A stretch of DNA of 64,000 nucleotides from Allobosea sp. BK604. Lineage in GTDB: Bacteria; Pseudomonadota; Alphaproteobacteria; Rhizobiales; Beijerinckiaceae. Positions 49,247 to 56,545 of this stretch are shown here, in pieces; the first letter of the stretch is position 1, and each line of letters begins with the position of its first letter. Position numbers and translations under genes: made by a program. Location: the NCBI RefSeq assembly GCF_004341515.1, contig NZ_SLZF01000005.1, forward strand, positions 124,001-188,000. Reading direction: 5' to 3'. The notes below the pieces were generated by a model. The model did not search any database and was not told the origin of the DNA. It worked only from the letters and a program-made list of their open reading frames with translations.

Positions 49247-50095
49247 ATGACCGTAACGCGTCTCCGCCCGGGTAAGGTCGCCAGTCACGCAGTGCTGATC
49301 ATCGGCTCCGCGCTGATGGTCCTGCCGGTCTACATGGCCTTCGTCGCCTCGACCCATGACCTGTCGCGCAGCCTGACCGGCCTGCCGCTCTGGCCCGGCC
49401 CCCAGATCATCGACAATTACAAGCTCCTGCTCGGCGAGGGCATGCGCTCCTATGGCCTGCCGCCGATCGGGCCGATGCTGTTCAACAGCCTCGTGGTCGC
49501 GCTGGCGATCACCTTCGGCAAGATCGCGATCTCGCTGCTCTCGGCCTTCGCGATCACCTATTTCCAGTTCCCGTTCCGGGTGCTCGCCTTCTGGATCATC
49601 TTCGCCACGTTGATGCTGCCGGTCGAGGTCCGCATCCTGCCGACCTATGAGGTGGTGGCGAGCTTCGGCCTGCTCGACAGCTATACCGGCCTGTCGCTGC
49701 CGCTGATCGCCAGCGCGACCGCGACCTTCCTGTTCCGGCAGGTGTTCATGACGGTGCCGGACGAGCTGACGGAAGCGGCCCGCATCGACGGCGCCGGGCC
49801 GCTGCGCTTCCTCTGGTGGGTGCTGATCCCGATGTCGCGGACCAATATCGCCGCGCTCTTCGTCATCACCTTCGTCTATGGCTGGAACCAGTATCTCTGG
49901 CCGCTGCTGATGACCAAGGATACCGGCTATTACACGGTGATCATGGGCATCCAGCGCCTCGCCCGCGCCTCGGACTTCCAGCCGCAATGGCACCTCGTCA
50001 TGGGCACCGTGATCCTGGCGCTGCTGCCCCCGGTCATCGTCGTCGCGGTCATGCAGAAGCAGTTCGTCAAGGGACTGTTCGAGACCGAGAAATAG
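49247..50095 (+). CDS. ugpE: ABC transporter permease, UgpE type
   Basis: 282-residue partner permease with the EAA loop ELTEAARIDGAGPLRFLWWV near residue 170, and WNQYLWPLLMTKDTGYYTVI, a stretch characteristic of UgpE. First membrane segment at residues 12-32. No ugpC ATPase follows; the next gene encodes a lactonase-type protein. The ATPase must be shared or encoded elsewhere. Confidence 0.9.
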   Translation: MTVTRLRPGKVASHAVLIIGSALMVLPVYMAFVASTHDLSRSLTGLPLWPGPQIIDNYKLLLGEGMRSYGLPPIGPMLFNSLVVALAITFGKIAISLLSAFAITYFQFPFRVLAFWIIFATLMLPVEVRILPTYEVVASFGLLDSYTGLSLPLIASATATFLFRQVFMTVPDELTEAARIDGAGPLRFLWWVLIPMSRTNIAALFVITFVYGWNQYLWPLLMTKDTGYYTVIMGIQRLARASDFQPQWHLVMGTVILALLPPVIVVAVMQKQFVKGLFETEK

Positions 50096-50166
50096 CGCAT
50101 CGGCCGTGGTTTCGTGCATGGACTGCACGCTTTTCCGGCCCTTAGCCGCAACTCAAGGACCTGCCG

Positions 50167-51096
50167 ATGTCGTTCTATGGTGCTCCCCCGGTCATCGAGG
50201 CCGAGATCTACGCGACCTTGCCCCCTGCCCTGCGCGAGCCGTCGCGCATCGCGACCGGCTTCGCCGAGGGCCAGCCGCCGGGCTCGTCGATGACCTGCGT
50301 CCTCGAAGGCCCCTCCTTCGACCGGGACGGCAATCTCTGGTGCGTCGACATCCCGAACGGGCGCATCCTCAAGCTCGATGCCGAGCGCCGCTTCCATGTC
50401 GTCTGCGAATATGACGGCTGGCCGAACGGGCTGAAGATCCATCGCGACGGGCGCATCTTCGTCGCCGACCACAAGCACGGCATCATGCTGCTCGACCCGG
50501 CGAGTGGGCGTATCGAGCCCTATCTCGTGCGGGCCGGGATCGAGCGCTTCCGCGCCGTCAACGACCTGTTCTTCGCGGGCAATGGCGATCTCTACTTCAC
50601 CGACCAGGGCCTCAGCGGCCTGCAGGATCCGAACGGCCGGGTCTACCGGCTGACGCCGGAGGGTCGGCTCACCTGCCTGATCGACAATGTCCCGAGCCCG
50701 AACGGGCTGGTGATGAACGCCGACGAGAGCGCGCTCTATGTCGCGGCGACACGCGGCAACAGCGTCTGGCGGATGCCGTTCCTCAAGGACGGCTCGACGG
50801 CGAAGGTCGGCATCTCCATCCAGCTTTCGGGCGGCATGGGGCCGGACGGGCTGGCGCTCACCGCCGATGACGGGCTGGTCGTGGCCCATATCGGCATCGG
50901 CGCGGTCTGGATCTTCGACCGGACCGGGCAGCCGCTCTATCGCGTCCAGTCACCGCACGGCCTGCATACCACCAACATGGCCTTCGGCGGCCCGGACGGG
51001 CGCGAGCTCTTCATCACCGAGGGCGAGACGGGCAGCATCCTGCGCGCCAGGCTGCCCGTCGCCGGCCAGCCAATGTTCTCGCATCGAGGCATGTGA
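50167..51096 (+). CDS. SMP-30/gluconolactonase/LRE family protein
   Basis: 309-residue six-bladed beta-propeller hydrolase, expected to open a sugar-acid lactone. Metal ligands can be placed: Glu in CVLEGPSFDRDGNLW, Asn in FRAVNDLFF and PSPNGLVMN, and Asp in GMGPDGLALT. Length is typical. It is 71 bp after ugpE on the same strand, so the run enolase-type dehydratase / importer / lactonase looks like one pathway for an aldonate or its lactone. Ends 2 bases before the convergent GntR gene. Confidence 0.88.
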   Translation: MSFYGAPPVIEAEIYATLPPALREPSRIATGFAEGQPPGSSMTCVLEGPSFDRDGNLWCVDIPNGRILKLDAERRFHVVCEYDGWPNGLKIHRDGRIFVADHKHGIMLLDPASGRIEPYLVRAGIERFRAVNDLFFAGNGDLYFTDQGLSGLQDPNGRVYRLTPEGRLTCLIDNVPSPNGLVMNADESALYVAATRGNSVWRMPFLKDGSTAKVGISIQLSGGMGPDGLALTADDGLVVAHIGIGAVWIFDRTGQPLYRVQSPHGLHTTNMAFGGPDGRELFITEGETGSILRARLPVAGQPMFSHRGM

Positions 51097-51098
51097 GC

Positions 51099-51794
51099 TT
51101 AAGCGGCGCCTTCGTCGCGCACTCGTAGAGCCTTTAGCCGGCTGATCAGCTGGCGAGCCCCCATCAGGATGTGCTGCTCCAGGTGATCCTTGGCGCGCTC
51201 GATATCCCCCTGCCGGCACAGGTCGAGCAGGAGCTGATGCTCGCGGTGCATACGCTCCCGTCCGCCGGTCAACCGGATCGGCAGCGGGAAATGGCGGTAG
51301 GCATTGAGATAGAGCTTGCGAATGAGCTCCAGGGTCTGCGGCCGATTCGCCGGGGCATAGAGCGCCGCGTGGAAACGCCAGTTCAGGCTCGACCAGTGCT
51401 CGTCCTGCTGGTTGGCCTCCATCTCGGCGAGCAGTTCCTCGGCCCTGGCATAGTGCTGCTGCGTCAGCAGCGGCATCGACAGCTCCAGCAGCCAGGTCTC
51501 GAGGCGCGCCCGGATCTCGTAGGCCTCCTCGAGATCGTCGATCGACAATCCGGAAACGACCGCACCCTTGTGCGATTCCTGCGTGACGAGCCCCTCGGCC
51601 TCGAGCTGGCAGAGAGCCTCGCGGATCGGAACCCGACTGACGCCGAGCTCGCTTGCCAGCTTCTCCTGACGCAGTTGCATCCCCTCCGGCAAAGCGCCGG
51701 ACAGGATCTGATCCCGCAACAGCGCTACGACGCGCGCCGTCGTCGTCTGGCGCTGAAGTCCGGATATTCTGTTCGAAAGAATGGTATCGGTCAT
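51099..51794 (-). CDS. GntR-family transcriptional regulator (FadR/FCD type)
   Basis: 231-residue regulator. The winged helix is in ARVVALLRDQILSGALPEG and LGVSRVPIREALCQLEAEGL (residues 15-70). A helical FCD ligand domain follows, with DDLEEAYEIRARLETWLLE and HREHQLLLDLCRQGD carrying acidic and His metal-ligand positions. ATG 51794 gives the usual FCD length; the frame extends to 52022. It is divergent from the asparaginase-like gene and convergent with the lactonase gene; it could control either set. Confidence 0.9.
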   Translation of the reverse strand: MTDTILSNRISGLQRQTTTARVVALLRDQILSGALPEGMQLRQEKLASELGVSRVPIREALCQLEAEGLVTQESHKGAVVSGLSIDDLEEAYEIRARLETWLLELSMPLLTQQHYARAEELLAEMEANQQDEHWSSLNWRFHAALYAPANRPQTLELIRKLYLNAYRHFPLPIRLTGGRERMHREHQLLLDLCRQGDIERAKDHLEQHILMGARQLISRLKALRVRDEGAA

Positions 51795-52004
51795 GGTCCG
51801 AGCAGGTTCATTGCGATTGGCGCCTGAGGCGATCGCTGCCCCGGCCCACCGCCAAATTCGATTTTCAGAGGCGACGAGGCTAGCACGCAGATTGGATTGC
51901 ATCCAGTCGCGGCACGCCGATATTGCGGATTGCCAAGCATAATCCTGAGATATCCGGGCCTCACGCCACTGTCTTGCGCTCCCGAAAGAGTCGCCGTAAT
52001 GAGG

Positions 52005-52016
52005 ATTGAATTCAAT
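52005..52016. promoter_or_regulatory. Palindrome in the GntR/asparaginase divergent gap
   Basis: ATTGAATTCAAT is a perfect 12-bp palindrome 27 bases before the asparaginase-like start, in a gap of 248 bp otherwise without features. AT-rich palindromes of this kind serve as sites for FCD-type GntR proteins, but the match to a known consensus is not exact. Confidence 0.35.
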
Positions 52017-52042
52017 ATTCAATCGCGACGGACAACGAACCT

Positions 52043-53023
52043 GTGATCGCCATCAGCAATAACGAGGGGGCCTGCGGCATCGCGGCCACGGCCGCGGCGC
52101 TCGCGGGCGGTGCGGCGGCCCTGGATGCGATCGAGGCCGGCATCCGGCTCGTCGAGGCGAGCGAGACGGTGCGCACGGTCGGGCGCGGCGGCTGGCCCAA
52201 TCTCCTGGGCGAGGTCGAGCTCGACGCCTCCATGATGGACGGCACCAGCCTGCGCACCGGCGCGGTCGGCGCCCTCACCGGCTATCTCCACCCGGTCAGC
52301 ATCGCGCGCCAGGTCATGGAAAGGCTGCCACATGAATTGCTGGTCGGCGCCGGCGCGCAGCGTTTCGCCGCCGAGATCGGGGCCGAGGCCGGCGAGTTGC
52401 TGATGCCGCATGCGCGCAGCGCCTGGCAGCGCTGGTTCCGCGACGAGGTCGGCAAGGCCGAGCAGGCCGCATGGCCGGATGTGCCGATGGCGGAGCTCTG
52501 CAAGCAGGCGATCGACCCCGAGATCGGCCGCGACACCACCGTCTTCCTCGCCCGGGACGCGCAGGGCCACATCGGCGCCGGCACGAGCACTTCGGGCTGG
52601 GGCTGGAAATATCCGGGCCGGCTCGGCGACAGCCCGATCATCGGTGCGGGCTCCTATGCGGATAGCAGCTACGGCGCCTGCGCCTGCACCGGCGTCGGCG
52701 AGATGAGCATCCGCGCCGGCACCTCGCGGGCGGTCGTCCTCTACATGAAGATGGGCATGAGCGTCGAAGCGGCGGTGCACGAAGCCGTCGAGGACATGCG
52801 CGCGCTCAAGGGCGGCCTGATCGGACGCGTGACGATCCACGCGATCGACGCTGCCGGCGGCCACAAGGTCGTGGCCGTCAACGGCCTGCCCGAGAATCAT
52901 TACTGGCTCTGGCGCGAGGGCGAGGCCGCCCCGTCGAGCCATCCCTGCGAGATCATCGCGATCAGCGAAGACCCCGCCCCCAAGCCGACCGCCCATCGCC
53001 GCTACGAGCAGATGGGCCTTTGA
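52043..53023 (+). CDS. Glycosylasparaginase/isoaspartyl peptidase-family Ntn hydrolase
   Basis: 326-residue protein of the asparaginase 2 superfamily, which self-cleaves to expose an N-terminal Thr and then removes a beta-aspartyl group. The putative cleavage Thr is in IGRDTTVFLARDAQGHIGAG near residue 170; GTSTSGWGWKYPGRLGDSPI supplies the second Thr and Arg-Gly-Asp positions seen in N4-(beta-N-acetylglucosaminyl)-L-asparaginases. No signal peptide. Start GTG 52043 lacks a strong ribosome site but fixes the first conserved strand. It is 29 bp before an amino-acid binding-protein gene, consistent with release and use of an aspartyl compound. Confidence 0.85.
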   Translation: MIAISNNEGACGIAATAAALAGGAAALDAIEAGIRLVEASETVRTVGRGGWPNLLGEVELDASMMDGTSLRTGAVGALTGYLHPVSIARQVMERLPHELLVGAGAQRFAAEIGAEAGELLMPHARSAWQRWFRDEVGKAEQAAWPDVPMAELCKQAIDPEIGRDTTVFLARDAQGHIGAGTSTSGWGWKYPGRLGDSPIIGAGSYADSSYGACACTGVGEMSIRAGTSRAVVLYMKMGMSVEAAVHEAVEDMRALKGGLIGRVTIHAIDAAGGHKVVAVNGLPENHYWLWREGEAAPSSHPCEIIAISEDPAPKPTAHRRYEQMGL

Positions 53024-53052
53024 CCCAGCGCTCCCCTTCGAGGACACCGATC

Positions 53053-54075
53053 ATGTTCACGCCAAGCAGGCTTCTCCTGACCGCTTTCGCCGGGTCCCTC
53101 CTGATGGGCACGGCCGCGCGCGCCGAAACCACGCTGGAGCGCGTCAAGCAGCGCGGCCAGCTGGTGTGCGGCACGAGCACCGGCATTGCCGGCTTCAGCC
53201 TGGCGGACGGACAGGGCAACTGGACGGGGCTCGACGTCGACGTCTGCCGGGCGCTGGCTGCGGCGATCTTCGACGACCCCAACAAGATCAAGTTCGTCCC
53301 GCTCGCGAGCAAGGACCGGCTCACGGCACTGCAGACGGGCGAGATCGACGTTCTCCCGCGCACGACGACCTGGACGCTCAGCCGAGATGCCGGCCAGGGG
53401 CTGAACTTCACGGCGGTGAACTATTATGACGGCCAGGGCTTCCAGGTCCGCGCCAAAAGCGGAATCAAGTCGGTGAAGGAGCTGGACGGCGCGTCGATCT
53501 GCACCGTGCAGGGAACGACCAACGAGCTGAACCTCGCCGACTATTTCCGCGTCAACAAGATGAAATATGAGGTCGTGGCGTTCCAGGGAATCGACGAGAC
53601 CGTCAAGGCCTATGAGAGCGGGCGCTGCGATGCGATCTCGACCGATATCTCCCAGCTCGTCTCATATCGGCTGAAGATGGCCGACGCGGCCGAGCACGTC
53701 CTCCTGCCCGAAATCATCTCCAAGGAGCCGATCGGCCCCTATGTCCGCCAGGGCGACGACGAGTGGTTCGACATCGTGCGCTGGACCGTCTTCGCCATGA
53801 TCAATGCCGAGGAACTCGGCGTCACCCAGGCGAATCTGGCGGAGATGCTGAAGTCGGAGAATCCCGAGGTGCGCCGGCTGCTCGGTGTCGAGGGCAATTT
53901 CGGCACGGGGCTCGGCCTGACCCAGGACTGGATCGCCCGGATCGTCCGGCATGTCGGCAATTACGGCGAGTCCTATGAGCGCAATCTCGGGTCAAAGAGC
54001 CGGATCAACCTGCCGCGCGGGCTGAACAACCTCTGGTCCAAGGGCGGCATCCAGTTCGCCCCGCCGGTGCGCTGA
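53053..54075 (+). CDS. Amino-acid ABC transporter substrate-binding protein, AapJ type
   Basis: 340-residue periplasmic binding protein (family 3). The signal LLLTAFAGSLLMGTAARAE precedes RGQLVCGTSTGIAGFSLADG. DVDVCRALAAAIFDDPNKIK, EIDVLPRTTTWTLSRDAGQG, NELNLADYFRVNKMK and the end LNNLWSKGGIQFAPPVR correspond to rhizobial AapJ. No permease or ATPase genes follow, so this receptor must use a transporter encoded elsewhere, for example an aapQMP set. The companion asparaginase-like enzyme suggests that its ligand is an aspartyl derivative. Confidence 0.9.
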   Translation: MFTPSRLLLTAFAGSLLMGTAARAETTLERVKQRGQLVCGTSTGIAGFSLADGQGNWTGLDVDVCRALAAAIFDDPNKIKFVPLASKDRLTALQTGEIDVLPRTTTWTLSRDAGQGLNFTAVNYYDGQGFQVRAKSGIKSVKELDGASICTVQGTTNELNLADYFRVNKMKYEVVAFQGIDETVKAYESGRCDAISTDISQLVSYRLKMADAAEHVLLPEIISKEPIGPYVRQGDDEWFDIVRWTVFAMINAEELGVTQANLAEMLKSENPEVRRLLGVEGNFGTGLGLTQDWIARIVRHVGNYGESYERNLGSKSRINLPRGLNNLWSKGGIQFAPPVR

Positions 54076-54415
54076 TCGCGGCCGGACCCTCGAGCGGCTC
54101 GGCGATGACCTGTCGAGCCGTTCCGGCGACGAATTCGCAAGGCCCCAAACGCTCGGCCGTCATTGCGAGCACCCGGGTCTTGCATTCGGCAAGCCCGAGT
54201 GCAGGCTCCGCGAAGCAATCCAAGGGCGACAGCGCGCTACGTCCCCCTGGATTGCTTCGGAGCTTGCGCTCCTCAGTGACAGGGGAGCGCCCGAGCATCA
54301 GCCAGAAACCTGGATTGCGGAACCCCAGCCTCCTACGGCCGGGCAAAGCCCTGGACGCTCAGCCCCATCGCCTCGACATAGGCGATCCCAGCAGCATCGG
54401 CCTGACGCGGCTGGC
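54076..54415. repeat. Convergent intergenic region with GTCATTGCGAG-type palindromic repeat
   Basis: In this 340-bp gap, 54159-54280 holds the dispersed repeat starting GTCATTGCGAGC and ending GCTCCTCAGTGAC. Inside are inverted arms GAAGCAATCCA (54212-54222) and TGGATTGCTTC (54248-54258), a perfect 11-bp stem. Repeats with this sequence occur in many proteobacterial genomes. The remaining sequence shows no gene; the repeat's hairpin may separate the two convergent transcripts. Confidence 0.6.
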
Positions 54416-56440
54416 TCAGAGCTGTGCATCGCGTTCCGCCAGGATCTCCCTCATCCGCGCGCAATAGCCGGCGAGATCAGGCCAGGCGGCCTCGACCGCA
54501 TCGAGCGCCGCGAGGCGTTGCGCCGTGTCCGCCTGAGCGGCCCCAGCGTGGAGACGCCCTTGGGCCTCCATCAGCGCACGGCCGCCATCGCCCGCACGCC
54601 CGGCGGCCGGGCCGAGCACCGTGAAGATCGGCGTCGCCTGGCTGCGACCGCGAACCGCTATCCGGTCGAGTTCGAAGACGAAGAAACTGTCCTCGATCGC
54701 GCGGGCGGTGCCTTCGCCGATGATGATCGTAACGGCATAGTCCTTGGTCATTCCTTCGAGGCGCGAGGCCAGGTTCACGGCGTCGCCCAGGACGGAATAG
54801 TCGTAGCGCCAGCGTGACCCGATATTGCCGACGACGCAGCTGCCTGTGTTGACGCCGACGCCGACAGCCAGAGGCGGCAGATCGAGGCCCTCGGCCTGAA
54901 GCTCGGCATTCAGGCGTTCGACCGCCCGTGCCATCTGCATGGCCGCCGCCACCGCCGCCTTTGCATGGGCCGGTTCCGGCAGCGGCGCGTTCCAGAAGGC
55001 CATGACGCAATCGCCCATGTATTTGTCGATCGTACCGCGCGCCTCGAGCACCTGCTCGGACAGCGCATCGAGCAGCCGGTTGATGATACCGGTCAACTGG
55101 ACGGGATCGTCCTTGAGCCGTTCGGAGAGGCTGGTGAAGCCGCGCACGTCGCAGAACAGGATGCTGAGCTCACGCCGCTCGCCGCCGAGCTTGAGTGAAT
55201 CCGGGTTGCGGGCAAGCTCCGCGACGAGCGCGGGCGTGACATAGCGCGAGAACGCCTCGGACACCGCGGCGCGAAGCCGGCGCTCGCGCGCATAGTCCAG
55301 GCCGAAGCGCGCCCCAAAGCCGGTGACGGCTGCGAGTGCCGGCGTCACCGGCGGCAGCCAGACCCGGCCGAAGCGCAGCAGCAGCCAGCTCGCGCCGATG
55401 ATCGCGACAAGCCCGGCCGCCGCGACGACGCCGGTCCGCCAGGTGATCGCGCCCGAGCCGGTGCCGCAGCCGAGCAAGGCACAGGCGAGGACCGCCAGGC
55501 CGATCGCGCTGAGCGGCGCCGGCGTGATCCAGAGGCCGTGGCGCAGGTTGTCGAGGATCGTGGCATGGATTTCGACGCCGGCCGTGAGCGTGCCCGACTT
55601 CATCGAGAACGGCGTCTCGAAGGCGTCATTGCCACCGCTCTCGACCGTCGGCGCCGCCTTGAGACTCAGCCCGACCAGGACCGTCTTGTCCTTGAAGATG
55701 CCGGGCGGCAGGAAGGCGGCCGGATCGAGCGCCTGATAGTAGGACACGGTCGGGTAGGTCCTGGCGCCGCCGAGATACTGGATCAACGGGCGTGCCGGGG
55801 TCGCGGGCACCGCCTCGCCATTGGCGCGCAGGATTGCCGCGGCAAAACTGTCTTCGATCGACGGCATGCGCCGCAGGACGCCGTCGCTGTCGAGATCGAC
55901 CGAGGTCACGCCCGAGCCCGCGCCGTTGGCGGTCAAGGCCGCCAGGGGCCCGATGCGGGAGACCTGGGTGCCCTGCTCCATCGCGATCACCTCGCGATCG
56001 GCGGCGAGCACCTGCCCGGGGCCGAGCGCGGCGGCGAGCGCCCCGTCGGCGGCAGGCGTCGAGGGTTCGGCGAAGACGATGTCGATGCCGATCGTCCGGG
56101 CGCCCGCGTGCTTCAGGCTTTCGACGAGCCTGGCATGAAGGTCCCGCGGCCAGGGCCAGCGCTCCGAGAGCTCGGTGAAGGAGGGTTCGTCGATGGCGAC
56201 GATGATCGCGCCGGGCGCGGCCGGCTGCGGTGGTGCGATCGTCGCCAGGATGTCGAAGACCCGTGCCTCGACGATGCGGATGCCGGCGCGCCCATGCAGC
56301 CCGATCGCAAGAACCGAAACCAGGGCGGCGAGCAGCAGGTTGCGCAGCCGAGGCCGGTCGCGCAGCCCCTTTTGCAAGGCCCGATAGCGCTGATGGAGCG
56401 CCGCGGCGGCCCTGCCCCGGACAGACGCGGCGCCGGTCAT
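54416..56440 (-). CDS. CHASE2 sensor / class III adenylate or guanylate cyclase
   Basis: 674-residue membrane cyclase. After a transmembrane helix near residues 31-50 comes an extracytoplasmic CHASE2 domain (AIIVAIDEPSFTELSERWPW, GIDIVFAEPSTP), then three membrane segments near 310-375. The catalytic domain is at about 440-620: ILFCDVRGFTSLSERL carries the first metal Asp, GTIDKYMGDCVMAFWN the purine-selecting Lys and second Asp, and YSVLGDAVNLASRLEG the other specificity residue; NTGSCVVGNIGSR follows. Catalytic residues look intact. Start ATG 56440 directly abuts a mosaic repeat. It is co-directional with the FecR-barrel and Pycsar-effector-like genes upstream. Confidence 0.93.
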   Translation of the reverse strand: MTGAASVRGRAAAALHQRYRALQKGLRDRPRLRNLLLAALVSVLAIGLHGRAGIRIVEARVFDILATIAPPQPAAPGAIIVAIDEPSFTELSERWPWPRDLHARLVESLKHAGARTIGIDIVFAEPSTPAADGALAAALGPGQVLAADREVIAMEQGTQVSRIGPLAALTANGAGSGVTSVDLDSDGVLRRMPSIEDSFAAAILRANGEAVPATPARPLIQYLGGARTYPTVSYYQALDPAAFLPPGIFKDKTVLVGLSLKAAPTVESGGNDAFETPFSMKSGTLTAGVEIHATILDNLRHGLWITPAPLSAIGLAVLACALLGCGTGSGAITWRTGVVAAAGLVAIIGASWLLLRFGRVWLPPVTPALAAVTGFGARFGLDYARERRLRAAVSEAFSRYVTPALVAELARNPDSLKLGGERRELSILFCDVRGFTSLSERLKDDPVQLTGIINRLLDALSEQVLEARGTIDKYMGDCVMAFWNAPLPEPAHAKAAVAAAMQMARAVERLNAELQAEGLDLPPLAVGVGVNTGSCVVGNIGSRWRYDYSVLGDAVNLASRLEGMTKDYAVTIIIGEGTARAIEDSFFVFELDRIAVRGRSQATPIFTVLGPAAGRAGDGGRALMEAQGRLHAGAAQADTAQRLAALDAVEAAWPDLAGYCARMREILAERDAQL

Positions 56441-56441
56441 C

Positions 56442-56545
56442 AGAGCCCTTCCGCTTTTCTCCGAATTGCGGAAGGGCTCTATCTCTTTGTCTTGACGCAT
56501 TTCCTTCACGCGAACCGGTGTCCACTTCGCTCGAAAATGCTCTAG
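56442..56545. repeat. Rhizobial-type intergenic mosaic repeat, copy C
   Basis: Palindrome AGAGCCCTTCCGC...GCGGAAGGGCTCT (56442-56480), then CTCTTTGTCTTGACGCATTT and CTTCACGCGAACCGG, ending TCGCTCGAAAATGCTCTAGA. Read on the minus strand it starts within the stop codon of the FecR-barrel gene (TAG-AGCATTTTC) and ends one base before the cyclase start codon, so it fills the whole gap between the two genes. Confidence 0.8.
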
